Assembly: GCF_029784165.1 (NCBI RefSeq) | Contig: NC_073696.1 | Span: 244,078,892-244,142,891 of the forward strand | Reading direction: 5' to 3' | Length of the DNA stretch: 64,000 bases | From: Wyeomyia smithii | Taxonomy: Eukaryota > Arthropoda > Insecta > Diptera > Culicidae | Shown: positions 35,830 to 46,561 of the stretch, piece after piece | How positions within the stretch are numbered: position 1 is the stretch's first letter | Layout: each line of letters opens with the position of its first letter | The notes under the pieces: model-generated | The model's input: the letters and a program-made list of their open reading frames with translations, nothing else | Database searches by the model: none | What the model was told of the DNA's origin: nothing | Position numbers and translations under genes: made by a program

Positions 35830-36020
35830 TCGACGCGAGCGGACTTGCAGGTCAATGGACGATCTTTTTTTTTGCTAGATTTAAGTCGTTATGAATCAAA
35901 ATAGCACACATTTAATTACATCCCTATCTTTCCTAAGCATTATTGTGCGATTGTTTTCTGTTATTGATCCGAAATTCAAAGGTCATCTGCAATTCATCTA
36001 CTCCCAGGTTTCGTTTTCCA
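35830..36020. other. 3' flank of the synthetase gene
   Basis: Presumed 3' UTR and terminator region. No canonical AATAAA is visible before the satellite starts, so the poly(A) site is not resolved; it could lie inside the array. Confidence 0.4.
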
Positions 36021-36024
36021 GCAA

Positions 36025-38162
36025 AAGTAAAAATAGGAGATGATCCCAAAATAAGCTCAGAATCGCTGAAAAGTGCCTCTGAAGGCCCGAAAAAGCCAGA
36101 ATAGAAAATGATCCCAAATTAAGCCAATAACCGATGAAAAATGCTCAGGAGGCCATTAAAAGCCAAAATAGAAAATGATCCCAAATTAAGCTCGGAATCG
36201 ACGAAGAGTGCTTCAAAAGGCCAGAAAAAGCAAAACTAGAAAGTGATCCCAAACTGAGCTCAGAATCGTCGAAAAGTGCTTCTAAAAGCCAGAAAAAGCC
36301 AAAATAGAAAATGATCCCAAATTGAGCTTAGAATCGTCGAAAAGTGCTTCTAAATGCCAGAAAAAGCCAAAATAGAAAATGATCCCAAATTGAGCTCAGA
36401 ATCGCCGAAAAGTACTTCTAAAGGCCAGAAAAAGTCAAAATGGAAAATGATCCCAAATTGAGCTTAGTATCGTCGAAAAGTGCTTCTAAATGTCAGAAAA
36501 AGCCAATGTAGAAAATGATCCCAAATTGAGCTTAGGATCGTCGAAAAGTGCTTCTAAAGGCCAGGAAAAGCAAAAATAGAATAGAAAAATAGAATAGAAA
36601 AATAGAAATCTCAAATTGCGCTCAGAATCGCCTAAAAGTGCTTCTAAAAGCCAGAAAAAGCAAAAATAGAAAATGATCCCAAATTGAGCTCAAAATTGCC
36701 GAAAAGTGCTTCTTAAAGTTAGAAAAAGGCAAAATAGAAAATGATCTCAAATTGAGCTCAAAATTGCCGAAAAGTGCTTCTAAAGGCCAGAAAAAGCCAA
36801 AATAGAAAATGATCTCAAATTGAGCTCAAAATTGCCAAAAAGTGCTTCTAAAGGCCAGAAAAAGCCAAAATAGAAAATGATCCCAAATTGAGCTCAAATC
36901 GCTAAAAAGTGCTTCTAAAGGCCAGAAAAAGCCAAAATAGAAAATGATCCCAAATTGAGCTCAAAATTGCCGAAAAGTGCTTCTAAAGGCCAGAAAAAGC
37001 CAAAATAGAAAATGATCTCAAATTGAGCTCAAAATTGCCAAAAAGTGCTTCTAAAGGCCAGAAAAAGCCAAAATAGAAAATGATCCCAAATTGAGCTCAA
37101 ATCGCTAAAAAGTGCTTCTAAAGGCCAGAAAAAGCCAAAATAGAAAATGATCCCAAATTGAGCTCAGAATTGCCGAAAAGTGCTTCTGAAGGCAAAAAAA
37201 GCCAGAATGAAAATGATTTCAAATTGAGCTCAGAATCGTTGAAAAGTGCTTCTATAGGCCAGTGAAAGCCAAAATAGAAAATGATCCCAAATTGAGCTCA
37301 GAATTGCCGGAAAGTGCTCCTGAACGCCAGAAAAAGCCAAAATAGAAAATGATCCCAAATTGAGCTCAGAATTGCCGAAAAGTGTTTCTGAAGGCCAGAA
37401 AAAGCCAAAATAGAAAATGATCCCAAATTGAGCTCAGAATTGCCGAAAAGTGCTTCTAAAGGCCAGAAAAAGCCATAATAGAAAATTATCCCAAATTGAG
37501 CTCAGAATCGCTGAAAAGTGCTTCTTAAGGCCAGAAAAAGCCAAAATAGAAAATGATCCCAAATTGAGCTCAGAATTGCCGAAAAGTGCTCCTGAAGGCC
37601 AAAAAAGCCAGAATAGAAAACGATCCCAAATTGAGCTCAGAATCGTTGAAAAGTGCTTCTATAGGCCAGTGAGAGCCAAAATAGAAAATGATCCCAAATT
37701 GAGCTCAGAATCGCTGAAAAGTGGTTCTAAAGGCCAGAAAAAGCCAAAATAGAAAATGATCCCAAATTGAGCTCAGAATTGCCGAAAAGTGCTTCTGAAG
37801 GCCAAAAAAGCCAGAATAGAAAATGATCCCAAATTTAGCTCAGAATCGTTGAAAAGTGCTTTTAAGAGCTAGAAAAAGCCAAAATAGAAAATGATACCAA
37901 ATTTAGCTCAGAATCGCTGAAAAGTGCTTCTAAAGGCCAGAAAAAGCCAGAATAGAAAATGATCCTAAATTGAGCTCAGAATCGCTGAAAAGTATTTTTA
38001 AAGGCTAGAAAAAGCCAAATAGAAAATGATCCCAAATTGAGCTCAGAATCGCTGAAAAGTGCTTCTAAAGGCTAGAAAAAGCCAAAATAGAAAATGATCC
38101 CAAATTGAGCTCAAAATCGCTGAAAAGTGCTTCTGAAAGCCAGGAAAAACCAAAATAGAAAC
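36025..38162. repeat. 68-bp satellite array, about 31 units
   Basis: The unit consists of GAAAATGATCCCAAATTGAG, CTCAGAATCGCCGAAAAGTG, CTTCTAAAGGCCAGAAAAAG and CCAAAATA, repeated head to tail with modest divergence. A three-unit variant block repeats once (the distinctive CAAATCGCTAAAAAG unit at about 36898 recurs 203 bp later), indicating higher-order duplication. A 100-codon frame through it exists only because three units make 204 bases. The array fills the space between two convergent genes. Confidence 0.95.
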
Positions 38163-38233
38163 TGTTTCCATATTGGACCCTAAAGTTTTACTCGGTTTTC
38201 TGATTTTTATGTATCAACCGGAAGAGTGTAATT

Positions 38234-38414
38234 TTCTGAGCAAAACGTGATTTTCAAAAACTGTTTATCGTTGTCCTTCGATTTTTAAATGAAGAATAAA
38301 AAACATGACAGTTTGCACATATACATTCCGACATTCCGAGCGGTTTTTTATTCTTCATTTAAAAATCGAAGGATAATCATAAACATTTTTTATAAATTAC
38401 ATTTTTGCTCAGAA
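38234..38414. mobile_element. foldback element
   Basis: TTCTGAGCAAAA at the left is inverted as TTTTGCTCAGAA at the right. An inner pair CCTTCGATTTTTAAATGAAG is also inverted, giving arms of about 70 bp around a short spacer. Confidence 0.75.
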
Positions 38415-38565
38415 CACTCAAAAATTAAATGATATTTAAAAACTTGTATAGCTTCAGGACCCAATTGAGTTTAGAACCGTCGAAAAGTTTAAATGAAAAA
38501 ATCGAAAATGTGTCAACCAGCTGCCAATGAAAGCTTTAGAATTTCATTTGTGAAATGTTTAAAAA

Positions 38566-38571
38566 TTTATT
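38566..38571 (-). terminator. poly(A) signal of the maltase gene
   Basis: AATAAA on the minus strand, 73 bases after the predicted maltase stop codon. Confidence 0.6.
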
Positions 38572-38643
38572 TCTGTGCGATAAAAGATTTCATATCATGT
38601 TAAATTATGTGTAGGTTATATTAAGCTCGTTGATATCCAGAGC

Positions 38644-40520
38644 TTAATTACGGAGTACTGCGGGCTTCCGTTTGGGATGTCTATGGAGAAGCACAATGCC
38701 ACTCTCTCCTGCCAATCTATAAGTTCTTGGGTTAATCCGAGAACTACAGGAAATAAATTTTTTAGATAATCTCTGACAAAAAAAAAATATTTCATTGTTC
38801 AACTTACCGATCCGCGGTGCGCACCTGCAGCGAAGAAGTCACCACCTGCAAATGGCGTGGAAGTTTTCCGAAAACGCTAGGCAAATTGATACGCTGTGGT
38901 TGTTTGGCAAAGTTCAGGACCACAACTACGAATCCAACGTTCTTCAGGTTCCGTTGGTATGCCACCAGCTGTTTGTTGACTAGACGCATATCGAAATCAC
39001 CGAGAGAAAGAATTGGACCCTTGCGGAACTTGGTGAGTTGTTTGAATATTTTCAGATGACTCTTTCTGGCGCGACTTTGCTGATAAACGTTAAGATGTCG
39101 GTAGTTGTCAGACGCTGGCAGCCAAGTTTGATTCGCCAGAGAGAATCCGGCATTTCGCTTGCTGTTCCACTGCATAGGAGTACGAACGGGATCCCGGGAG
39201 TACTGCGTGAAGGTTTCCGGTGATGTTCGGCATCCAGCCGGGTCAATCGTTTTTTCCCAAGGAATATACTGATCCAGCATACCGATCTCCTCACCGTAAT
39301 AGGTAACGGCAATATCTGGCAGAGTCTGCAGTGCTATATTGTACAAATCGATTTTGTTTTTCCCGAGACGAGTCCCGATACGGGGGTTGTCATGATTTCC
39401 GAGAACCCAATTCGAACGTCTACCAGCCGGTAATGCGTTCAGCCAAATGTTCACGGCCCTAGCGAAATCGGCTGCAGTGCTATTTTTGTTAAGGATACTC
39501 ATCAGTTGGAAGTTGAACGGAATGTTTGACCCATTAACGGTGCTGTTCCCAAATAATTCGACAACTTTATCAACAGTTGAGTAACCTTCGGTCATCATGA
39601 TGCGTGTATTGTTGTCCCTGACACTGTATTCATCGAGCACGGCACGCCATTGGTAGGCCATGTCAAATGTTTCCGGTTGATCGAAAGTTTGAGTATGAAC
39701 TAGATAGGCAGGGTTTTCTGGGTCATCTGTAGCCCTGCTTAGCGGTTCATCCCGATAGCGACCGCTAACTTCAGCACTTTCGAACAGGTAGGGAACAGCA
39801 TCAATTCTGAAACCTCCAACTCCTCTGTCCAGCCAGAAACGGAGAACATTTTTCATTTCTTCTACCACCGCTGGATTGCGGTAGTTCAAATCGGGTTGTT
39901 CCTTCAAGAACTGGTGCAGGTAGAATTCTTTACGAATGTCGTTCCATTCCCAGGCGGAGCCACGAAACACGCTAATCCAGTTTGAAGGCGGAACGCGAGT
40001 ACCGTTCGGTCCCTCTACACCCGGGTGCCAGACGTAGTAATTCGTGTACGGTTCAACCCGGTGTACCGACAGATTGAAGAACTCGTGCTTGTCACTGGTG
40101 TGGTTCGGTACGAAATCGAGAATCAGACGCAGGCCGAGCTCTTTGGTTTTGTTCACCAGCCGTCCGAAGGCACTCAAATCGCCATACTCTGGTTGTATCC
40201 TGTAGAAGCTAGAGATATCGTATCCGAAGTCTCGCATCGGGGATTCGAAGATCGGCGAAAGCCAAACGCCGTCCATTCCAAGTTCCTTGAGGTAAGCGAG
40301 ATTCTGGGTGATACCTGTGTAATGACGAACGACAATTTGTGGTTCATTTAGTGGGGGGCAAATTTTACCACTACTTACCGTCGAGATCTCCAATGCCATC
40401 GCCGTCAGAATCCTTGAACGAACGAGGGTATATTTGGTAGAAGTTACCATGTTCCCACCAATCGAGGGTGGCACCGGATCCGACCAGTGCCATTGCCAAT
40501 AAAAGGCCCAACGTTTTCAT
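38644..40520 (-). CDS. secreted alpha-glucosidase (maltase), GH13, 3 exons
   Basis: Hydrolyses terminal alpha-1,4-linked glucose from maltose and sucrose-type sugars; in mosquitoes such enzymes act in saliva or midgut. Exons 40520-40379, 40314-38808 and 38743-38644 join across GT-AG introns of 64 bp each (40378-40315 and 38807-38744), giving 582 residues, the normal family size. Exon 1 supplies a signal peptide (M-K-T-L-G-L-L-L-A-M-A-L-V) and the conserved W-W-E-H-G, F-Y-Q-I-Y-P-R-S-F. GH13 motifs: D-F-V-P-N-H (114-119), nucleophile D219 in G-F-R-I-D-A-V, acid/base E290 in M-T-E-G-Y, and D356 in G-N-H-D-N. Several N-glycosylation sequons occur. Exon 3 gives I-N-P-R-T-Y-R-L-A-G-E-S-G, the usual C-terminal beta domain end. 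Without splicing, the frame runs through both introns and misses the signal peptide and tail. The exact maltase paralogue is not assigned. Confidence 0.95.
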
Positions 40521-40579
40521 ATTATCTTTCTACTTTCAACTAGCAGTTGAATGATGATGGCTGTACAACTTTTCCCGTG

Positions 40580-40587
40580 TTTTATAG
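40580..40587 (-). promoter_or_regulatory. TATA box of the maltase gene
   Basis: CTATAAAA on the minus strand, 60 bases upstream of the maltase ATG, leaving room for a start site ~30 bases downstream and a short 5' UTR. Confidence 0.6.
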
Positions 40588-40599
40588 TATCAGAAAGTT

Positions 40600-41565
40600 T
40601 TAATTTGAAATTATAATTTGCTCCTAATGTTGATAGTTGGCAAATAAAGTGTTTCGTTTGAATAATTTAACGTGACAGATTGCAACGTGAACGGATACCA
40701 GCAAGGAATTTTTATTCATAACGCTTTCGAAATATTGGCAAACAGTTGAGCAGAATTGGGGGCAGGAAGATTGATGGAAACATTTGTTGATACAAATACT
40801 TGTTGTTTAGCTTAGCTAAAAGCGATTGCTGGCGAGTAAATAAACAACTGAATTTTGAATTAGCATCTGTTGCAACCAATTTGCCGATGCAACATTCGTT
40901 TTCGTATGATGAAATATGAATTCATCTATTCATACATTCTGTTGTTATTTGTAGTAGAATAATATTAATTTTAAAATCCGGCAGTGAAAATGATTCTTAT
41001 CACCATTACTTCTTATATCACTTGACGACATCAGCTAACCGTTGTTGAGGAGGGAAAACAAGAGTCCAGAGGAATGATAAAGTGCATCGCAAAACTTTAA
41101 ACACTTCCACCACGATTTTTTTTTTATTTACACATGAGAAGGTACATGAATTCCCGAATTAACATAATTGGAACAAGGCAATTCTGGAGTATTCCAATAT
41201 TTCTTATTTAGTAATAGAAGAAGAAAAATGAAATTTTCCACGCGCCTAATAAACAAACCATCTGGATCAGAACGCTGTCTAATTTATTTATTTATTTATT
41301 TACAGATTACCAACAGCCATCTGGAACCCCTGTGTGCAGCTATGAAGACCTCCGTGATGCTCTCGAGGGTGCTTGACTTCGTCTTGCCCATTTTTCTGTA
41401 TTTGAAATGTTTGAAATTATACATTTTTAATTGATGCTACATACATCCAAAGACTAATCTTGCGATATGTTTATAGTCTACGAATGACGAATCAGTTACT
41501 GGATACGTCCAAACACAAAAGACGAATCGTTTGCAAGATTGGTTTTATCGGAATGATGACATTCT
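40600..41565. other. upstream region of maltase, no further gene
   Basis: AT-rich sequence; an ATTT microsatellite at about 41279-41306. No gene recognised. Confidence 0.4.
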
Positions 41566-41569
41566 TCAA

Positions 41570-42010
41570 AAGGCATACATCATGTTGTTTCTGGAAATAC
41601 CCATATTGGGTGGTATTCGGGTATTTTTTCATTTCGAATATATTCATATTGGGTGGTATTTAGTTATTTTAAGTTGTTTCCCAGAAACCGGAAGTTGCCA
41701 CTTCAGAGTTCAAAATGGTGTCCACAATCGATTCTTGGCTTCTTTGCATCATCCCGATCACGGAAATACCCATAATGGGTGCTATTCGATCATTTTCGGC
41801 TGTTTTGCAGAAACCAGAAGTCGCCATGATGGATTTCAAAATGGCATGTGGAGTCCATTTCTGGCATCTTCTGACTCCGGAAATACCGATATTGGGTGGT
41901 ATTGGGCCATTTTCAACCGTTTTTCAAAAACCAGAAGTTTCCAGCTTGGATTCAAACATAGCGTCTGTAGCCGATATTTGACTGCTGTACATCATTCCGA
42001 TTATTTTACA
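41570..42010 (+). repeat. ~120-bp tandem repeat, 3-4 units
   Basis: Units share GGAAATACCCATATTGGGTGG, ATCATTTTCGGCTGTTTT and AGAAACCAGAAGTCGCCAT blocks spaced 115-127 bp. This is the reverse complement of the array at 23.86-24.77 kb. Confidence 0.8.
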
Positions 42011-42059
42011 CTGTTTTCCGGAAAAATTGGTTGGAATATCTGTTTCATTTGCATGGGTG

Positions 42060-42309
42060 ACCCCTCTCGAACTATAGCGGAGTGTCGAGCCGTCATAGGA
42101 ATATTTTTGCCCTTAAAAATTTCCACATGTCAAATTTGATTCCATTTGCTTCATTAGTTCCCAAGTTATGCAGCAATTTGTGTTTGATTTGTACAGGAGC
42201 CCTCTTTTCCAGAAGAGAGAGGGGTGTCAAGCCTTCATGAGATCGTTTTTTGCCCCTAAAACCTCCATATGATCAATTTGACTCTATTGGCTCGATCATT
42301 TCTCGAGTT
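42060..42309 (+). repeat. ~150-bp tandem repeat, left part
   Basis: Two units containing CCAGAAGAGAGAGGGGTGTC-type sequence, TTTTGCCCCTAAAACCTCCA and TCTCGAGTTAT. A third unit lies at 44315-44515, beyond the LOA-like insertion, so the array was split by that insertion. Confidence 0.75.
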
Positions 42310-44314
42310 ATTTTTCCGTGTTGGGTATTTTATCACTGCGACCAATTTTTTGATCTTTTGTGACATATGCCCTTTTTTAATTTTGCTAAGTCAGGATAAC
42401 GTACCACTATTGGAAGTGGCCGTCATGATATGACCAATAGCATTAGCCCAGTCTGGTATTACACTTCGCATGAAGCGAATAACCGTACTGGGAGTTGTTC
42501 TCCAGATTTCAGAGGGTTCTAATAGCCCCCTATTGAAGAACTTATGTCTTTTATTAATATTTGCCGGACATCGGCATAACAGGTGTTCCGAGTCTTCTTT
42601 TTCCATGCCACATAAGCGACACGTATCATCTTGAAGTTTTTTCATAAGCTTCAAGTGATAACGGCTCGGACAACGCCCTGTTATTAGACCAGTATATGTG
42701 CTTAGATCTTTCTTTGAAAGCTCCAGTATTTTGAGAGTCATAGGACCGTTCGGTGTTATAAACCTCTTTGACTGCCTACCAATGAAAGTATTTGTCCAGT
42801 TGGACTCCACCTTCGAAATTGCCCATGCTTTCAGCTCCATTTTAGGTGAAGAAGCGGATAAGCCACAGAAAGGTTCTGGTCCTGTGAACTGATGAGACGA
42901 TCCAAGTCTTGCAAGTTCATCGGCTTTTTCGTTCCCATCGATTCCACGGTGACCAAGAACCCAATATAAATTTACTTAATTATTGCATTTGCAACCCAGT
43001 GTTTGAAGTGATTGAGAACACTCCCAAACAAGTTTTGATGTGCATGTTGCAGACTTCAGAGCATTTAAAGCTGCTTGACTGTCGGACATGATGCAAATGT
43101 TTGAGTGTCTGTATTTCCTGCGTAGGCATATAACAGAACATTCTAGTATAGCTTGGACTTCGGCTTGGAAAACGCTTGGCCATCGACCCAGCGGAATTGA
43201 TAGATCTACTCCTGGGCCTGTTACTCCTGCTCCCACTCGATCGTTCATTTTTGAACCATCTGTGTAAAAAACAATTGATCCCGGACGGATATCAGGACCC
43301 CCACGTTGCCAAACATCGCGCTCAGGTTTAACTATTTGATATCTTCTTTCAAAGTTGTATCGTTTCTCCATCCAGTCTCCATTGTTGGTTACTAGGGGAT
43401 TGATACGAGTAGTTTTTAGAATATTTAGATGACCTGTTAGGTCACCTTCAAAGAGTTTTAAGAGTCTTTTAATCCTTAAAGCACTCTTCTCTGCTTCTAA
43501 TTGTGTAAACTGATGCAGTGGAAGCATAAAGAGTAAAGCTTCCAATGCCTTGGTTGGTGTACTTCTCCTTGCACCCGTTATTGAGAGAGTAGCTAGCCGT
43601 TGAAGTTTTTCCAACTTATCTTGAGCACCTCTTTCTTTTGTTTTTGGCCACCAGACCAGTGAAGCGTAGGTAATTCTGGGTCTCACAATAGCCGAATAAA
43701 TCCAATGGATCATTATCGGTTTTAGTCCCCATTGTTTACCAAAAGTTTTATTACATATCCATAGAGTATTTGTGGCTTTGCTTATTACTTGCTCTAGATG
43801 AGTATTCCAGTTAAGTTTTTTGTCAAGGAGTACCCCAAGATATTTGACGTTGTCTGAGAGTTTCAAGAGCTCACCTTTCAAGCTTATATTATTTAGCATA
43901 ACTTTTCTCCTTCGAGTAAATGGAACGATAGTAGTTTTTGAAGGATTAACATTTAGACCTTCCCTATCGCACCACGAGGAAACAATGTTTAGGGCAGTTT
44001 GCATTCGGTTAGCGATGATATCGTCATGCTTGCCACGAACAATTATGACTATATCATCAGCGAACCCAACTATTTCAAACTCTTCATCTTATTTTTTCCA
44101 TCATTTTGAGAAGGACTGACGATAAGCTTATAGGCCTGAAGGATTTTGGTGATGTTTTGTTCCTTTTATTGACCTTGGGGATAAAAATAACCCGAACTTG
44201 TCGCCACGCTTTCGGAATATAGCCTAGAATTAGGCTTGACTTGAAGAGTAGTGTTAGAATAGGTAATAAAACTACTTTACCCCTCTGTAGTAGTACTGGA
44301 TAAATCCTCACCCA
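42310..44314 (-). mobile_element. LOA-like non-LTR retrotransposon, 5'-truncated copy
   Basis: Flanked by the 12-bp duplication ATTTCTCGAGTT (42298-42309 and 44315-44326). The minus strand carries RT, RNase H and a C-terminal zinc-like cluster, then a short 3' UTR. Its last ~60 bases (42312-42372) resemble the 3' tails of the SINEs at 3.6, 45.8 and 63.7 kb. The insertion interrupts a tandem repeat. Confidence 0.85.
42391..44311 (-). pseudogene. LOA-like RT / RNase H polyprotein (ORF2), broken
   Basis: The copy starts inside RT (P-K-A-W-R-Q-V-R-V-I-F-I-P-K and F-R-P-I-S-L-S-S). About 200 codons of the RT palm are then missing, so that M-M-E-K is followed within a few bases by the second catalytic block F-A-D-D (~44050). 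Thumb and connection sequence follow (K-Y-L-G-V-L-L-D-K, R-P-R-I-T-Y-A-S-L-V-W-W-P). RNase H shows Y-T-D-G-S, F-Q-A-E-V-Q-A-I and M-S-D-S-Q-A-A-L. One in-frame TAA (42976-42978) precedes the last RNase H motif V-L-G-H-R-G-I-D-G-N-E. A C-x2-C-G-x8-H-x3-C cluster ends the protein at 42391. RNase H after RT fits LOA or I clades; the R-P-x-x-T-Y-A-x-L-V-W-W-P style favours LOA. Non-functional. Confidence 0.85.
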
Positions 44315-44326
44315 ATTTCTCGAGTT

Positions 44327-44515
44327 GTGCAGAGAGTTTTGAATGGACCCCTCCCTTCCAGAAGAGGGAGGGTCGTAAAATTACCACAGATATATTTTTT
44401 GCTCTCCAAAACCTCAACTTTCCAAATTAGGTTCCATATGTTTGATTAGCTCTCGAGTTATGCAGATATTTGTGTTTCGTTTCTATGAGACTCCTTTCTT
44501 CCAGACTACATTTAT
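44327..44515 (+). repeat. ~150-bp tandem repeat, right part
   Basis: Continuation of the array at 42060-42309 after the LOA-like insertion: GACCCCTCCCTTCCAGAAGA, CTCCAAAACCTCAACTTTCC and AGCTCTCGAGTTATGCAGA. Confidence 0.7.
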
Positions 44516-44525
44516 ATATGTTCAC

Positions 44526-44702
44526 AGGGTGGAAAAAAATTATCCGTGTTCAATGTTTTAGTCATAACTTTATTTTTTTTCAATAATAAACAACAACATG
44601 TTTATACAAAATGTAGATACATTAGCATGGTTTGTAATATTTACATCACGGACTCGAAATTTCCACCCTTGGTTTCAACGTACACCTTCAATCGTTCAGG
44701 GA
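44526..44702 (-). pseudogene. Tc1/mariner transposase C-terminal scrap with end repeat
   Basis: The minus strand encodes P-E-R-L-K-V-Y-V-E-T-K-G-G-N-F-E before a stop, resembling the extreme C-terminus of Tc1/mariner-type transposases (E-R-x4-V-x-x-x-G-G). It is followed by ~100 bp of AT-rich sequence and CACAGGGTGGAAAAAAATTA, a plausible terminal repeat. The rest of the element is absent, abutting the 3' end of the CR1/Jockey-like element. Confidence 0.5.
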
Positions 44703-44765
44703 ATTTATTTGTATTTGTATTTGAATAATCCATCTGACAATAAATAGTCTTAATGAATAAATAAA

Positions 44766-46492
44766 CTAGCTAATCACATTTCTAAGTCTATTCACAAAAT
44801 ATCGGGTTGGTTCGTCAAATTCAAAGTGCTCTTTAACATCAGTAAAGCTACGAACACACGCTGTGAACGGTTCATTATTTCCAAACAAGGTACGGTGATA
44901 AATTGGTTGCAAAAACGTCGTGTTTCGAAGAGATCTGTTTGGGATACGAAAGTTCAACATTTGGAGTAGTCCAGGAGCATCAATTTCGCCATTTAAGAGC
45001 TTAGCGATAAACAATGATTGCTGTAACTTCCTTCGACGTACAAGAGTATCTAATCCCAGTAGCCGGCACCTATCATAATATGAAGGTAAACTGTCGGGGT
45101 TACGCCAGGGTAAGTTCCTTAGGGCCAAGCGAATAAACCGTTTTTGAGCCCGTTCAATCCTAAGTCTTCAAGTAATCTGGTAAGGATGCCATATGATGAC
45201 TACATATTCTAAAATTGGACGTACAAGTGCGCAGTACAAAGAGCAGTAACTTTCGATATCAATCCAGAACGGTGCAGATCAGAGGTCATTTTTGAGTCCA
45301 ATAAAATTCCCAAATCAGTCACTTTACTAACTCTAGTAAGGGGGGTAAGGGGAGCTCCGTAGCTGCAAGGTTACAGAGTCCGCTTTGGTAAGCAGGTGGT
45401 CGTGGGTTCGAAACTTAGTAGAATCAGGCCATTTGGTTGTCAAAAGACTTTAGCATGGGTTTATTCTCAGGCTCCCCACCACGTACCCTTCCTTCAATCT
45501 GAATTCTACAGTACCCTTGTTGACTCTCCTTCTAACAAAAATAAGTCCCTATTATAATAAAACTGGTGTGAGTAACATATGAAAGTTCTCTACAGGGAAT
45601 TGTAAATAGGCGATATTGTTAGGATGGACAGAGGCTCGGTATAGTAGAGCAGTAAGCTTGGAACGGAAAGGTACATCTTACACACAAGCACGAAATGAAA
45701 AGCGTATCACTTACTTCAATAGTGATACTGCCAATAATATGAAGTCCGGAGTACAGAAAACACCTGGGCAATATCACAACAGATCTAAGCTTTGGTCGCA
45801 GTGCTGAGTCCATACAGAAAAAAAACTCTAGTAAGTAATTTGCCGTCAATATGGTAATCGAACACTGTTGGTTGTAATTTACGATGAAATGAGATAACCT
45901 GGCATTTTTCATCACTAATAATCAGTTTGTTTCTGTGGCACCAGTCAGCAAACAAACTTAAACAGGTTTGTAAACTCCAACAATCCTCCTGCGTTTGTAC
46001 TATAGCATACAACTTTAGGTCGTCAGCATACACGTTTGTCCAGTATCAAAGCAGCGTCATTGAAATACAAAATAAATAGAAGCGGTCCGAGATTGCTGCC
46101 TTGTGGGACACCAGACTTATTTGAAAAAGGCCGTGATACACAACCATCAATCATCACTCGAAGCTCACGATCAGTTAGATAGGATTCCAACCAGGTCACC
46201 AGTTGAGTAGAAATCCCAAGCCGAGACATCTTGTGTAACAATATGAGAACACCGAAAAAAAATGCTCGGCGAACAGCTGGCAAGAATCAACAATAGCGTC
46301 TGATGTAGTCTCATTCAGATAGACATTTTTTGGTATCGCAGAACAATTCATTTGTACCCGTAATACGTACGATTTGTAGAGACAGGAATTCAAAAACCTA
46401 TATGCCTTACTAGCTTGCTGAAACCTAGTTTGGTTACCAGAAGTTCTACGTCGTCGTAGGCTCCGTTGACAAGCGTTGCGCACACGTTTCAA
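44766..46492 (-). pseudogene. CR1/Jockey-like reverse transcriptase, broken, with SINE inside
   Basis: Continues from the endonuclease: linker with F-L-N-S-C-L-Y-K-S-Y-V-L-R-V-Q, then a deletion removing the front of RT. The sequence then continues I-L-L-H-K-M-S-R-L-G-I-S and S-G-V-P-Q-G-S-N-L-G-P-L-L-F. A frameshift separates D-K-R-V from the catalytic Y-A-D-D-L-K-L-Y (46010-46033). Thumb sequence stops at a SINE (45341-45823) and resumes as V-T-D-L-G-I-L-L-D-S-K-M. Another shift precedes the C-terminal frame 44766-45128 (L-P-S-Y-Y-D-R-C-R-L-L-G-L). At least two frameshifts, a deletion and one insertion make it dead. Confidence 0.8.
45341..45823 (+). mobile_element. tRNA-derived SINE, family b, inserted in LINE RT
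   Basis: A 12-bp duplication AACTCTAGTAAG flanks it (45329-45340 and 45824-45835) and an A-run closes its 3' end. The head carries GTAGCTGCAAGG and B-box-like GGGTTCGAAAC. A ~250-bp body follows, then a tail (45760-45823) similar to the LOA-like LINE 3' end. The duplication lies in the coding sequence of the CR1/Jockey-like RT, so the SINE is younger than that element. The head is not a functional tRNA gene: it cannot complete the acceptor stem. Confidence 0.85.
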
Positions 46493-46561
46493 TTCTCGTA
46501 AGCGATAAGTGCTCCAGGCGGGTGAAACAGGGGGTCGAATCCGCGGAACATTCGCAACTAG

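Noticed and set aside
37450..37752. 100-codon K/E/S-rich frame
   Set aside because: It is the 68-bp satellite read through; three units make 204 bases, so the frame stays open by periodicity.
36025..38162. CRISPR array
   Set aside because: Regular spacing but no unique spacers; it is a eukaryotic satellite with contiguous units.
40315..40474. Maltase N-terminus starting at 40474
   Set aside because: This part is exon 1 in the wrong frame plus intron 1. The spliced start at 40520 gives a signal peptide and the conserved N-terminal motifs.
45345..45420. tRNA gene
   Set aside because: Pol III box-like motifs are present, but the cloverleaf is not complete and the sequence continues into a SINE body with a target duplication. 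The same applies to 3880-3935, 15250-15335, 15950-16030 and 63860-63930.
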